DNA of 64,000 nucleotides from Heterobilharzia americana. Taxonomy: Eukaryota; Platyhelminthes; Trematoda; Strigeidida; Schistosomatidae. The stretch's first letter is position 1; every line of letters starts with the position of its first letter. The position numbers were made by a program, and so were the translations under genes. The DNA lies in the NCBI GenBank assembly GCA_944470555.2, contig OX104134.1, forward strand, positions 113,578,701-113,642,700, in the 5' to 3' direction. Below, in pieces: positions 46,447 to 56,250 of the stretch. The notes beneath the pieces were generated by a model that had not been told where the DNA came from, did not search any database, and saw only the letters and a list, made by a program, of their open reading frames with translations.

Positions 46447-46552
46447 ATATATGGACGTGGTCGAAACTCATGCCTGGGGCTAGAACAGGGCCCAAAAGGC
46501 TTTTCGTGTGTCGTGTGACTTTGCACTTCTGACAGGCTAAGCACGACTGAGC

Positions 46553-47992
46553 TCACTCCTTAACGTCTTTGTTCATCCCAGGCCAGCAGAAAGGTTGTGC
46601 AATAAGCCTAGTGGTGGCTCGTACACCTGGATGGGACAATTTGTGCAACGTATTGAAGACTTTGTGTCGGCAACTCTCCTGAACTATTGGGCGACGTTGA
46701 CTAGCAGAGGCATCGCATAAAATTGTATCCTTGGCTGACCCCACTGGACACAACTGTAGCTTGAGAGGTGTGGACGACAACTCATGATGCAGCTCAAGGC
46801 CTTCTTTTTGACACAGAGCTAGTTCAACGAGATCGACGCCCTGGGTATGATTTATCGAAGCTATTCGTGATAGTGCATCGGCTGCGGAGTTATTTGCTCC
46901 AGAAATGTGGCAGATATCTGAAGTGAACTGGGAAATGTAACCCAGTTGTCGTGACCCACGAGGGGAGTATTTGTCAGACGCCGAGCAAAGAGAAAAGGTT
47001 AACGGTTTGTGGTCTGTGAAAATAATGAAATCACGACCTTCCACCGAATGTCGAAAGTGGCGTACAGAACAGTGCATGGTTAGGAGTTCCCTACCAAATG
47101 CACAGTATCCTATTTCCACATAAGGCCGCCTCGAGAAGAAGGCCAACGCTTGCTGCTGATTGTCAGTCAACTGTTGTAAAACCGTTCCGATTGCTGAGTC
47201 ACATGCATCAACAGCAACACTCAAAGGTGCATTGGGGTCGTGATGCGTAAACATGGTTGCGTTCGAAATGGCTTCCTTGACTTTGGAGAAAGCAAGTCTA
47301 GCCACGTTGTCCAGAGTCACGAACTTCGTAGTTCCTCGAAGTAGGTCTGTTAGTGGTCTCATAACAAGGGCACAGTTAGGAATAAACCTTCGGTAATAAC
47401 TTACCAGGCCACTGAAGGTGTGAAGATGTTTCACAGTGGTCGGCTCTGGATAGTTCGTGATAGCCGCCACTTCATCTCTCAATGGGCGTATATCTTTGTT
47501 GTCAATGGTATGCCCAAGGAAGCTGAGTGATTCAACTCCCATTTCACGCTTCCGTAAGTTGACTGTGATGCCATGTTTCTGTTGTCTTTCGAATGCGAGG
47601 TCCAAATGTTTGAGGTGAGTTTCCTTATCTGGACTCGCAATAAGACAGTCATCCATGTAGACGTTGACAAAATCTAAACCATGGAAGACATCATCCGTGA
47701 AGCGTTGGGATGTTTGTGCTGCATTCCGAAAACCGAATAGCATGCGCGGGGATTCAAACAGGCCAAAGGGAGCAATGATGGCTGTTTTCGCGATATCTTC
47801 TGCTGCCATAGGTATTTGATTGTACTCTTTGACCAGATCGATTTTGGCCAAAATATTCGTTCCCCATAAGGTTGCAGTCAAATCGTAAACGTGAGGTATC
47901 GGGTAGCAGTCCGGTGTTGGTTTGGAGTTAAGCCTTCGGTAATCACCGGTTGGACACCAGTCGCTGCTATCCCCTTTGGGAACCATGCGCAC
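46553..47992 (-). pseudogene. Element A reverse transcriptase and RNase H
   Basis: A 479-codon frame. The RT has GDYRRLNSKPTPDCYPIPHV, KIDLVKEYNQIP (motif A), FGFRNAAQTSQRF and VYMDDCLIAS (motif C, YMDD intact, about 47645-47665). RNase H has VAVDACDSAIGTVLQ, FGRELLTMHCSVRHFRHSVE and FTDHKPLTF. The end reaches the integrase zinc finger (H-K-L-S-H, then WPGMNKDVKE) and stops at a TGA (46553-46555) just before the C-x-x-C pair, which is still present downstream. It is upstream-separated from protease by a stop near 48002. Confidence 0.85.
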
Positions 47993-48001
47993 TGGTGATG
48001 C

Positions 48002-48703
48002 TCAAGAACTAGTTAAGGGTTTGATAATGCTTAGTTCCAGCATGAGGTCGAATGCACTCTTCGCCTTTTTGAGCTTATCAGGGGCTAGACACCTTGCTTT
48101 GGATGCCACAAGCGGACCTGTAGTTGTCACGTGGTGCATAACACTGCTGGTTATGTACGAAACAGTATGCTTCGGTTGTTGCAACTCTGGATATTTCTCC
48201 AACAATGCCTGGTAGGACGCTTCACCTGATTGTTTAGTTCTAGCGATGGCTAAACTCGGACCTGTGCCGCTAACAGATAACTTTGTGTTGTTATCTCTCA
48301 GACGTCGACAGCGAGCATCTAAGGGTAAATCGTAGTGGCTCAGCAAATCTATGCCAATGATGGACATAGAAACGTCAGCTAAGAGGGAGACGCAGTGAGT
48401 GGGTTTATGTAAACGTAAGTTGAGGTAGACATACCGCCTTCCAAATGTTGCGACCGCCTTTCCGTTAGCTGCCTGGGGAGTGAAGGGTGGGTCATGATGA
48501 CGCTTCTTTGTCGGTGACGGAAGAACGCTAACTTCAGCTCCAGTGTCGGCGAGGTGCCGAACCTCCGTTTTTATATCGGTGCCATAGAGCGAACGGCTGT
48601 TTGCGCCGGTCACGGTTGCCGTGAACACGTGCCGGCGTGGCCGGTATTTTCTGGCTTCATTCTCGTAAGTATTATGAAACCAGCACCATTTCGAGTTTTC
48701 CAC
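48002..48703 (-). pseudogene. Element A Gag end and protease
   Basis: The Gag end reads C-W-F-H followed by nine residues, then Y and R where the CsRn1-type CHCC finger has its two last cysteines, so the finger is lost. The retropepsin active site [10 protein letters not shown] is intact. Next come IIGIDLLSHYDLPLD (flap-distal region) and the linker to RT, KSAFDLMLELSIIKPL, before a stop. Gag and protease are in one frame here, unlike element B. The true frame begins upstream of the nominal GTG start. Confidence 0.75.
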
Positions 48704-49081
48704 TCTGTTAGGTTTAGTTTTCGGACAACCACGTGAGTTGCTGCGATGCGCTAGGATGCGTCTCTGTTAAATTCTGCTTAAACTAGAACTTCGAGATCGC
48801 AGCAGCTGTTTAGCAGAGTTGCACAGCTTGGTTTATCGGGTTTATTGCAGGCAGAAAATACTTTGGAGACGGGTCTGCAAGGGATCTGCGGTGTTCTATC
48901 TACTGAGGCTGCAGGATAGTGTTCGTAGTTGGCTTAATGCGAATAAGCTTGGGAGCATGGTCAGACATGAGAAACAGTTGTGTACGGATATATAAAGGTT
49001 ATCAAAACGAAAACAATATGTAAGTATAAAATGGAACGGGCTCACCAATTCAATATTTGTTATTGGTTGGGATATGTGATT

Positions 49082-49096
49082 ACGTTGGGTTCACCA
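49082..49096 (-). other. Element A primer-binding site (tRNA-Trp type)
   Basis: The minus strand TGGTGAACCCAACGT lies 10 bp inside the 5' LTR. It matches the complement of the tRNA-Trp 3' end (TGGTGACCCCGACGT) at 13 of 15 positions. Use of tRNA-Trp is a hallmark of the CsRn1/Kabuki clade. Confidence 0.75.
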
Positions 49097-49106
49097 ATTT
49101 GGAAAT

Positions 49107-49438
49107 TGTCCTGGTGCGAACTTGACAGACACAAAGACCAACCACTAATTATTCGAACTTGTTATACACCCACGAATACAAGAACAGGAAAGAACACAGC
49201 GTAGTCGGGTGGAATGGTATATGTAGACGGTTGTGCCAAGACACCGATGCATTCCAACTAGCTGGTTAGAGAGTCGATTACAAACACTGTAACGTAGCAC
49301 GACAGCGTGCCAAATGGTGAAGATGCTTGACTGGGTGTCTTCAGCTTGGCGAGTCCGGTTAAACTATCAAGGTCAGCATCAACGTTGAATCTTGTCGAAC
49401 CCTAGGCTATTGATTTTGGGGAGGTGTGTGACGCTACG
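49107..49438 (-). repeat. Element A 5' LTR
   Basis: Same 332-bp sequence as at 44680-45011. The terminal base (49438) is G where the other copy has A. Confidence 0.9.
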
Positions 49439-49679
49439 GTTTGTTGTGCTAATTGTTCCTATTCATTAGTTTTCTGATTGAAACAAGGTATCCCTTCTGT
49501 TGTGAAGGTGAAATGTAGAATTTATAATATCAAATTGAATATTTTCCGGTCTCACTGGGTACACATAAAAAATGACAAATTAGTCTTTTGTGTCGTAAGA
49601 AAGGACCTAAATACTGAATTATATAATTTGATATTCCTCTCTTGAGCTAGTCTCCTAAGGTGACCTCCCACTGAAGTCC

Positions 49680-50660
49680 AAAAATCAGAGTCAAATCATC
49701 TATGTTTGGGAATTTGTGCTCACAAATGGAAGCGGATGTCCATTTACATACTTAGACTGTTGCAGTAGCTAAGCATCAGCGTGAATAAAGCACTAAAGTA
49801 TGATGAAACAGATTTAAAGCTGCATGACCCAATAGAGCAAGAAACCGCTCTAATTGAGCAACGTGGAAAGTGTAACAGATGGGAAAGTTCCCTCCCACTG
49901 ACAACGGGCAACTTCCACGTTTCTTCAAATGGCTGGGTCTTGCGCAGATGAAATGCCATACTTTTGGAAGATAATTACTGGTGGTTTACCTAACAACTAA
50001 ATACTTCCGGCACATGACCAAGGAGAAACCATTTACCATCTATGCAGATAACAAACTTCCGGAAAACCCACACTAGCGAAGCATGATGATTACTCTCTCA
50101 AAGAACTTTGACGTCCAGATTTCATTTCGCAGTTCACAGAGGAAATAAAGTTCATGCAGAGAAACAAATACAACATGTATATATCATGCCTTGTTTTACT
50201 TGGGCTTGAATATTTTCGAAAATGTGAACTTCAGTTTTATCGAAATGGCAAATATTCAACAAATAGATAAGGAATTAAATGAATTATAATATTCAGGAAT
50301 CAAGTCGCTTCAACTCTCTGGAGTTCCTCTTGATATTTCTTTTCTGGTGTGCGACAGATCTTGAGGCTAAATGCACCTATTTTTTTAAATATGTAAGACA
50401 CGAACTGTGAAGTGTCATCCGGGTAACTGAACCATTTTCAGGTTGGCTTTTGATAGGCCTGTGTGGCCGAAAGTGAATCAAGATACTAAGCAGTGGTCGA
50501 AAACTTGCCTTAATTGACGAAAAAGGAATGTTCAAGGACGCACACTTCTAAATCAGAGAGTTCTCTAACGCCTAGTACCCAGATTTAGTCAGAAAACACA
50601 AGATATGTGAGAAACCCATCTGAAAAATCCCGGGAGAAAAATATGTCGTCTCTCCACAAA
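49680..50660 (+). pseudogene. Gypsy RNase H / integrase-finger relic, plus strand
   Basis: Read forward, about 49990-50065 encodes KYFRHMTKEKPFTIYADNKL, corresponding to the RNase H 'KHFRH...F-T-D-H-K-P-L' region with the D-H altered. Then DFISQFTEEIKF near 50120 and, near 50465, VWPKVNQDTKQWSKTCL, the end of the integrase zinc finger. The same order appears in elements A and B but in the opposite orientation. It ends 14 bp before element B's LTR, so element B probably landed beside or inside it. Confidence 0.6.
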
Positions 50661-50674
50661 TGTAGTCGACGCCT

Positions 50675-50904
50675 TGTCGAGCTCTGAAATCTGACTCCAA
50701 ATTTTATATACGTGTCCAGATACACTATCGCCTATTTATAATTCCCGACACTGCTGATCCACCTGCGTCAGACAGCGTAAATATCAGGAGTTAACGCGAA
50801 GTATATATCAGGATGTTGTATTAGTCAACGAGCGAGCAACTAAAAAAAAATGTTCAATGAGTTGTTACATATATCAACACAATACAGTGAAATAAAATGC
50901 TACA
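50675..50904 (-). repeat. Element B 3' LTR
   Basis: Starts TGTAGCATTTTATTTCAC on the minus strand and ends GAGCTCGACA. TG/CA ends are present. Confidence 0.92.
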
Positions 50905-50917
50905 TAAGTCCCTCCCC
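50905..50917 (-). other. Element B polypurine tract
   Basis: The minus strand GGGGAGGGACTTA abuts the 3' LTR. Confidence 0.7.
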
Positions 50918-51312
50918 AGAATACAGATATAAGAGGGAATATCTGTGTTCGATATAAAATATTATGAGAAAGGTAAATTCATTTTGAAGATATTAAAAAC
51001 ATAGAGGAATGTTAAGGATATCTATTATCAGGATGAAAACTGATTGGAAGAGTGTTTATATAAAAATGAAGTGTATGACATTCGAAACACTAAAATAACT
51101 TTACCAAAGTAATAATATATCCGGAGATAAAAAAATTAACAACCAAAATCGTATTACCTGGAACATTGTTAAGAAATAAGAGATTCGGAAGTCCGTGGTG
51201 CCCGGAAAAAAATTTTGTTTTGTGTATGCGGAAAAGTCTGACAAAATCGTGTGGTCATGTTTTCAACAAGGTAATGAGCAAAAACGATAATAATGTTACT
51301 AGGGAATTGGTT

Positions 51313-52362
51313 TTATGAAATGTAAATTGTCTGAAAGTAACGTCGTGGCCAACGGACTCTTCTTCCGGATCTCGTGGTTCTGCTACCGTCGCTACTATTG
51401 GGTGATTCCGATGCCGTTGTTTCTGTTTTGACGGTGGTTTTCGGTGTTTCCGGTTGCTTCACTGCGGGTTCAGACTTGGTATCCGTGACATCTGGTTCCA
51501 TAAACGCTGGTTTGATTCTATCAATGCTGACCGTTTCTCGTCTACCCGAGCGTTCGACCGTGACAACTTTGTCTGATTTACTAATTACCTTGAAAGGTCC
51601 TTCATACGGGGGCTGTAAGGGTTTTCGTACGCCGTCGTGTCGGACGAAAACGTGAGTGCAGTTTGAGATGCACTGAGGTACGTAAACTTGGTTGTCTCGG
51701 TATCGTGGGGACTGAGGTCGAAGTGTGCTCATGTGTCGCCGTAGTTGTTGTACATAGTTAGTCAAGTCCGGTGGAACGTCTGTTGCCGGGTTAAAATACT
51801 CTCCTGGCAATCTTAAAGTAGTTCCATAAACTAACTCAGCAGTACAGCAGCCAATGTCCTGCTTGACACTCGAACGTATACCAAGGAGTACTAGTGGTAA
51901 TTTGTCACTCCACTTGTCATCAGTCTTTACTGCCATCAGTGCTGCTTTTAGTTGTCGATGGAACCTTTCGACAATACCATTGGATGCAGGATGGTACGCA
52001 GTGGTTCTTATGCGCTTGATCCCGAGAAGTTCAGTTAACTGTTGAAATAGACTACTCTCGAACTGCGCACCTCTATCTGTGGTGATGACACTTGGGACAC
52101 CAAAGTTAGAAATCCAGTGTTGGATGATATTTCTCGCTACTGTTTCGGCAGATATATCCTGCAGAGGTATTGCCACTGGCCATCTCGTGAATCGGTCTAC
52201 ACATGTTAAAATGTAGCTAAAACCATTTGACGGAGGTAGTGGTCCAACGATGTCAACGTGTATATGGTCAAATCTGCCATCCGGTGGGAAAATCTTCCCG
52301 TAGGTGAAAGAATATGTCTTTGCACTTTCGATCGCTGGCACGCTAAACAAGCTCTGGACCAC
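51313..52362 (-). CDS. Element B integrase
   Basis: A frame of 349 codons. The coherent part starts at about residue 24 with [20 protein letters not shown], then CVDRFTRWPVAIPLQDIS (first Asp), TTDRGAQFESSLFQQL (second Asp) and HPASNGIVERFHRQLKAALM (Glu), so the D,D-35-E triad looks complete. The C-terminal GPF/Y module (PYEGPFKVISKSDKVVTVER) and a basic Ser/Thr-rich tail follow. The zinc finger (H-x3-H, C-x2-C) is in the preceding frame; a one-base change in a short T run near 52290 separates them. It integrates the cDNA copy in the nucleus. Confidence 0.85.
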   Translation of the reverse strand: MVQSLFSVPAIESAKTYSFTYGKIFPPDGRFDHIHVDIVGPLPPSNGFSYILTCVDRFTRWPVAIPLQDISAETVARNIIQHWISNFGVPSVITTDRGAQFESSLFQQLTELLGIKRIRTTAYHPASNGIVERFHRQLKAALMAVKTDDKWSDKLPLVLLGIRSSVKQDIGCCTAELVYGTTLRLPGEYFNPATDVPPDLTNYVQQLRRHMSTLRPQSPRYRDNQVYVPQCISNCTHVFVRHDGVRKPLQPPYEGPFKVISKSDKVVTVERSGRRETVSIDRIKPAFMEPDVTDTKSEPAVKQPETPKTTVKTETTASESPNSSDGSRTTRSGRRVRWPRRYFQTIYIS

Positions 52363-53558
52363 TGTCGAAGATCTCGATTCATCTTTGGCCAGACGTATCG
52401 GTCAGTAATTAACTTCACCGTAGCTCGAATACCAGGATGTGAAATGCCATGCATCTTAGAGAAGACTAATCGTCTCATTGATAAAGGCACAAACGGGCGC
52501 GGTTTACCCTTGGATACATCACAGGTGATGGATACAGAGTCATCAAGTGTCACTTCTTCAAGACGTAATGAGGTGTTCACATTGTTTTTCAAATGTTTCA
52601 AGTCCTCATCCGTGGCCTGCAACTTTGCCATTTCTGCTAGGTCAATACGGTCACGTTCTAAGACGTTTACGTACATACGAGACAAAGCATCAGCTGCCTC
52701 ATTTTTGCTGCCTTTGATATACCTTATATCTGAAGTGAATTGTGAAATAAATTCTAAATGTCGAATTTCTCGGGGCGAGTAGTTGTCATGCTTTGCATCA
52801 ATTGCTTTTGTGAGTGGCTTATGGTCGGTGAATACTATAAATGAGTACCCTTCGAGCATATATCTGAAGTGCTTGATAGCCAAGTAAATCGCCAGTAGCT
52901 CTCTGCCGAATGTACTGTATCGCGATTGAGAAGCATTAAGTCGTTTCGAGAAGAAAGATAATGGTTCCCACTGACCGTGAACAAACTGTTGTAGTACTGC
53001 GCCTACCGCAACATTTGAAGCGTCTGTCATGATGGCTAGTGGTGCTTCTGAATCACGACGAGAGAGAAGAGTTTCAGAACTTAGAGCCAGCTTCAGTTTG
53101 TCAAAAGCATCATGGGCCGCTTGGGTCATGTGAAACACTTTGGCTCGTCCTTGCAATAAATCTGTCAGCGGTTGGGCTACTTCAGCACATTTAGGTATGA
53201 AACGTCGATAGAAGTTTATTAACCCCAGAAATCTTCGCAGCTTTCGAAACGAGTCTGGAACAGGATATTCTCGAATTGCATCTACTTCTTGCGGAACCGG
53301 TTTAACACCGTTGGCATTAACAATGTGACCCAAAAACTGTAGGGATTCCTTGCCAAATTCGCATTTCTGCGGATTGATTGTAATGCCATATTCACGCAGT
53401 CGTTCGAAAAGCGTCCTCAGATGTTGCAGGTGCTCTGTTTCAGATGCGCTAGCTACTATTAAGTCATCTATGTATGCACTGACGAAAGGTAAGCCATGGA
53501 GTACCTGATCTATAAATCTTTGGAATGTTTGAGCAGCATTTGTCAAACCAAACGGCAT
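52206..53558 (-). CDS. Element B reverse transcriptase C-half, RNase H, integrase finger
   Basis: A 450-codon frame starting in the RT palm: [20 protein letters not shown], then [11 protein letters not shown] (catalytic YIDD). The thumb includes [20 protein letters not shown]. RNase H has [17 protein letters not shown] (first Asp), [20 protein letters not shown] (Glu) and [11 protein letters not shown]. The integrase zinc finger [10 protein letters not shown]...CLACQ closes it. All catalytic residues seen are intact. Beyond about 52290 the frame is out of phase with integrase, so the last 28 or so residues are not native. Confidence 0.88.
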   Translation of the reverse strand: MPFGLTNAAQTFQRFIDQVLHGLPFVSAYIDDLIVASASETEHLQHLRTLFERLREYGITINPQKCEFGKESLQFLGHIVNANGVKPVPQEVDAIREYPVPDSFRKLRRFLGLINFYRRFIPKCAEVAQPLTDLLQGRAKVFHMTQAAHDAFDKLKLALSSETLLSRRDSEAPLAIMTDASNVAVGAVLQQFVHGQWEPLSFFSKRLNASQSRYSTFGRELLAIYLAIKHFRYMLEGYSFIVFTDHKPLTKAIDAKHDNYSPREIRHLEFISQFTSDIRYIKGSKNEAADALSRMYVNVLERDRIDLAEMAKLQATDEDLKHLKNNVNTSLRLEEVTLDDSVSITCDVSKGKPRPFVPLSMRRLVFSKMHGISHPGIRATVKLITDRYVWPKMNRDLRQWSRACLACQRSKVQRHILSPTGRFSHRMADLTIYTLTSLDHYLRQMVLATF

Positions 53559-54457
53559 ACGAATAAATTCGAATAGTCCGAAGGGGTAGTGATGGCCGTC
53601 TTAGGAACATCATTGGGTTCCACAGGAATGTGATAGTAAGCTCGCACGAGGTCAATCTTGGAAAAAATATTTACTTTTGTCATAGAGTTCATAAAATCAT
53701 GTATGTGAGGAATTGGATACTTATCAGGGACCGTACGCTTATTCAACGCTCGATAATCACCGCAAGGCCGTATTTCCCCTGATGCTTTTTTAGGTACCAT
53801 ATGCAGGGGTGATGACCATGGGCTCTTGGAAGGGCGTATAACTCCCAACTTTAGAAGTTTATCAAATTCCTGTTTTGCTATCTGCAGCTTTTTAGGGTCT
53901 AAGCGTCGAGGTTTTGATGAGACTGGAGGACCTTTTGTAAGAATATGGTGCGTCACCGTATGTTTTGGAGAGGACTTCGTGTAATCCGTTTGAGTGAGCT
54001 CGGGAAATTCTCGCAGAAGGATATCGTACTCGGAAGTGTTGTTTATTGGAGCTACGACTAAGTTTATTGTTTTTGTCTCCGTAGCGATACCGGTGATAGA
54101 AAATTCACCATTACGGCTGACTAGTCTATGGCGACTAGAGTCGACCAATAGTTCGTAGTGTTGAAGGAAATCCATGCCAATGATAGGCGACGATATGTCA
54201 GCTATGACGAATTCCCACTGGAATGGTGTATGAAAGCCAATGTCTAGGATCAAAATTCTGGTCCCATATGTAGTAATAGCAGATCTATTTGCCGCTTGTA
54301 GTACCAAAGTTGGGTTGGGATGGCGTTTTTCGGAAGGTGTGGGTGGGATCACGCTCACTTCCGCTCCAGTGTCAACCAGAAACTGAGCTCCAGTCTTCCT
54401 ATCCGTCACTCGAAACAAACGACTGTGTTGTTGTACGCCGGCGACAGCAGTCGTCAC
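53543..54457 (-). CDS. Element B protease and RT N-half
   Basis: Begins in the -1 frame relative to gag, overlapping its end. The protease active site is [16 protein letters not shown], followed by [20 protein letters not shown]. The RT start includes [50 protein letters not shown] and motif [16 protein letters not shown] (Asp intact). After T-A-I-T-T-P a missing base near 53580 throws the frame off before the FGL motif. The two frames overlap by 16 bases. Confidence 0.87.
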   Translation of the reverse strand: MTTAVAGVQQHSRLFRVTDRKTGAQFLVDTGAEVSVIPPTPSEKRHPNPTLVLQAANRSAITTYGTRILILDIGFHTPFQWEFVIADISSPIIGMDFLQHYELLVDSSRHRLVSRNGEFSITGIATETKTINLVVAPINNTSEYDILLREFPELTQTDYTKSSPKHTVTHHILTKGPPVSSKPRRLDPKKLQIAKQEFDKLLKLGVIRPSKSPWSSPLHMVPKKASGEIRPCGDYRALNKRTVPDKYPIPHIHDFMNSMTKVNIFSKIDLVRAYYHIPVEPNDVPKTAITTPSDYSNLFVCRLV

Positions 54458-54481
54458 TGATCGCCGGCCTTTCCGTTTCCC
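54437..54481 (-). promoter_or_regulatory. Candidate -1 ribosomal frameshift signal at gag/pol
   Basis: On the minus strand: slippery heptamer GGGAAAC (54481-54475) in the correct phase (xxG GGA AAC) for gag, a 6-nt spacer (54474-54469), then an 8-bp perfect GC-rich stem GCCGGCGA (54468-54461) with TCGCCGGC (54444-54437). The 16-nt loop itself can form CAGT/ACTG. The gag stop (54456-54454) lies in the loop, and slippage leads into the protease frame. A one-base deletion is the alternative explanation. Confidence 0.6.
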
Positions 54482-55269
54482 GATGAAAAGGTTTTAAAAT
54501 CGCATGGTAACAAACAACGACGTGCTTTACTGCCAAACTTCTTGTGATACCAGCACGCGCTACTTTTAGACGCAATTCTACTCGTGGTCCTATCACGACT
54601 ACGGGATCTGCTTCTACAGAACTTCGGTGACCGTCGGTTTAACTGCAAAGCCGTCAGTTGTCCTGTAAGTATGTCTATCTTCCTCTCTAAAGCGGCCACT
54701 CGGTCGTTTTGCGTTGGCTCAGCAATACTTTCAACCGGTTTAGGCATCCTTTCGTACATACGGTCAGCGATGTCAGCCAACCTGTCAATGTCAATGTCCG
54801 CATCTCCGACAGCTAATATCTGCTGAATGCATGAAGGAAGTCTCCGCAGCCAGAGCTGGTAGAATAAACGGTTGTCTACTTTCCTATCTTTCAGCAGACT
54901 TTGCATATGTCGCTTAAGTTGTGAAGGTGTTCTGTCACCGAGGCATATGCTACTTAGTAGTTGATCGACAGCCTTCTGGTCAGATAACGAAGTAGCTTTC
55001 AGCACCTCCTGCTTCAAAACATCATAAGGTGTGTCTGGGTGGGGCTTTAGTAGTGTCTCCCTTACTTGTTCAGCCACTTCTTCCGGCAAAACAGAGCTTG
55101 TGTATCCGAACTTTGTGTTTTGTGAAGTTATATGATTGGCCATGAAGAAATGTTCTAGACGGACAAACCACAATTGCGGGTCATTAAACTTAAAACAAGG
55201 CATAGGAAGATTAATGGCACCCACGGACCCTAAATTCGAAAAGTCTTGATTATGAGAGTTTAAGGACAT
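54454..55269 (-). CDS. Element B Gag
   Basis: Capsid/nucleocapsid precursor that forms the particle in which the element is copied. The start chosen is the ATG at 55269 ([10 protein letters not shown]). The in-frame ATG 69 nt upstream would add a very hydrophobic leader that looks like AU-rich 5' leader rather than protein. Motifs: [80 protein letters not shown]. Then comes a coiled-coil-like part ([20 protein letters not shown]), an Arg/Ser-rich stretch and the CHCC finger C-x2-H-x9-C-x3-C (about residues 239-256), the signature of CsRn1-type Gag. About 271 residues. Confidence 0.85.
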   Translation of the reverse strand: MSLNSHNQDFSNLGSVGAINLPMPCFKFNDPQLWFVRLEHFFMANHITSQNTKFGYTSSVLPEEVAEQVRETLLKPHPDTPYDVLKQEVLKATSLSDQKAVDQLLSSICLGDRTPSQLKRHMQSLLKDRKVDNRLFYQLWLRRLPSCIQQILAVGDADIDIDRLADIADRMYERMPKPVESIAEPTQNDRVAALERKIDILTGQLTALQLNRRSPKFCRSRSRSRDRTTSRIASKSSACWYHKKFGSKARRCLLPCDFKTFSSGNGKAGDQ

Positions 55270-55474
55270 CAGTACTGGTACAGCAAAAAAAATATTTAAG
55301 AACAAGAGCAGGAAAAATACGATAAACAAGTATGTCAATGCCTACCACAAAGCAGCCAAAGAAATTCTCAGTATATATGTATATCCGTATTGTATACAGT
55401 CATTAATGAATGGTTGCAGTATTCAACTGAAAACAATAATGATATCCACCCGTGAAACTTGCGAGAGTTTAATC

Positions 55475-55489
55475 ACGTCGGGCTCACCA
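55475..55489 (-). other. Element B primer-binding site (tRNA-Trp type)
   Basis: The minus strand TGGTGAGCCCGACGT, 3 bp inside the 5' LTR, matches the complement of the tRNA-Trp 3' end at 14 of 15 positions. Confidence 0.85.
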
Positions 55490-55492
55490 GTT

Positions 55493-55722
55493 TGTCGAGC
55501 TCTGAAATCTGACTCCAAATTTTATGTACGTGTCCAGATACACTATCGCCTATTTATAATTCCCGACACTGCTGATCCACCTGCGTCAGACAGCGTAAAT
55601 ATCAGGAGTTAACGCGAAGTATATATCAGGATGTTGTATTAGTCAACGAGCGAGCAACTAAAAGAAAATGTTCAATGAGTTGTTACATATATCAACTCAA
55701 TACAGTGAAATAAAATGCTACA
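55493..55722 (-). repeat. Element B 5' LTR
   Basis: 230 bp, differing from the 3' LTR at three substitutions. Confidence 0.92.
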
Positions 55723-56129
55723 GCTTAACCACTTGTAGGGCGTGTTGGTTGGGTTACTATTACGTAACGTTTGACCAACCCTATTCAACTTAGTGTGCTG
55801 TAGTATCCGCTTTATCAGTACCTTACCTGATGTATAAGTACTGATAACGAAACTCAGATCAAAAGGACTGGTATTCCGAAATTTATTCAAAGTAGCAATA
55901 TATTTGATTAGAATAAATTTGATAGAAATTATTAGGGGGAAAGTTTATCCAACTTATCTGGCTAGTATGGCTAAACTAGAAACTATGACGATGAGCGTGT
56001 CAATCGGCACAAAGCGAATGCAAAATGGCGTCGAAGCCTGCTCGGTTGCATGCTTATAAAAGCAAAACTTAAAACGCCTTAGGCATCCGGAGGCGAGCTA
56101 GAGGTTTATTGAGTTAATTTAATGTAATC
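55723..56129. other. Flank of element B, unassigned
   Basis: AT-rich. I could not tell whether it continues the Gypsy relic that lies left of element B. Confidence 0.35.
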
Positions 56130-56250
56130 TGTACTGGGTGATGATTGAAGGCGAGATAAACTTGGTGGTCGCTGGTTCGAATCCGGCCGCTGTCCAGATT
56201 TTCATCTCACCTTCAAAATACTGGTCTGCCGAACTGCGGCTATCTCAGAT
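56130..56250 (+). repeat. tRNA-derived SINE with inverted ends
   Basis: B box GGTTCGAATCC at about 56176-56186, flanked by gatgattgaaggcgagataa on the left and ttcatctcaccttcaaaata on the right, which are inverted copies. The same inverted ends flank the SINE pair at 4.8-5.1 kb. The A box is not clear; this may be a shortened unit. Confidence 0.55.

Larger units (their letters stand above)
44680..49438 (-). mobile_element. Gypsy (CsRn1/Kabuki-type) LTR retrotransposon, element A, defective
   Basis: A complete LTR-to-LTR insertion of 4.76 kb on the minus strand: 332-bp LTRs (differing at two positions), tRNA-Trp-like primer site, remnant gag end plus protease, RT/RNase H, integrase and a polypurine tract. 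Most of gag is missing (only about 0.4 kb separates the protease frame from the primer site). Stops or frame changes lie at 48002, 46553, about 46447 and 45763. No matching target duplication is visible. It is a non-autonomous copy; its enzymes differ substantially from element B, so it belongs to another family of the same clade. Confidence 0.9.
50675..55722 (-). mobile_element. Gypsy (CsRn1/Kabuki-type) LTR retrotransposon, element B, nearly intact
   Basis: A 5.05-kb minus-strand element with 230-bp LTRs that differ at three positions (98.7% identity), a tRNA-Trp primer site matching at 14 of 15, gag with an intact CHCC finger, and protease, RT, RNase H and integrase in order, then a polypurine tract. 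Only two single-base frame breaks are clear (about 53580 and about 52290), besides a gag/pol shift that may be programmed. No 5-bp target duplication is evident. It is the youngest-looking complete element in the window and lies in the same orientation as element A. Confidence 0.92.

Noticed and set aside
44675..49443. 5-bp target duplication around element A
   Set aside because: Flanks read agagt and gtttg; no match.
55270..55338. Hydrophobic N-terminal extension of element B Gag as a signal peptide
   Set aside because: AU-rich leader upstream of a better ATG; Gag proteins of this group are not secreted.
50670..55727. 5-bp target duplication around element B
   Set aside because: Flanks read cgcct and gctta; no exact match.
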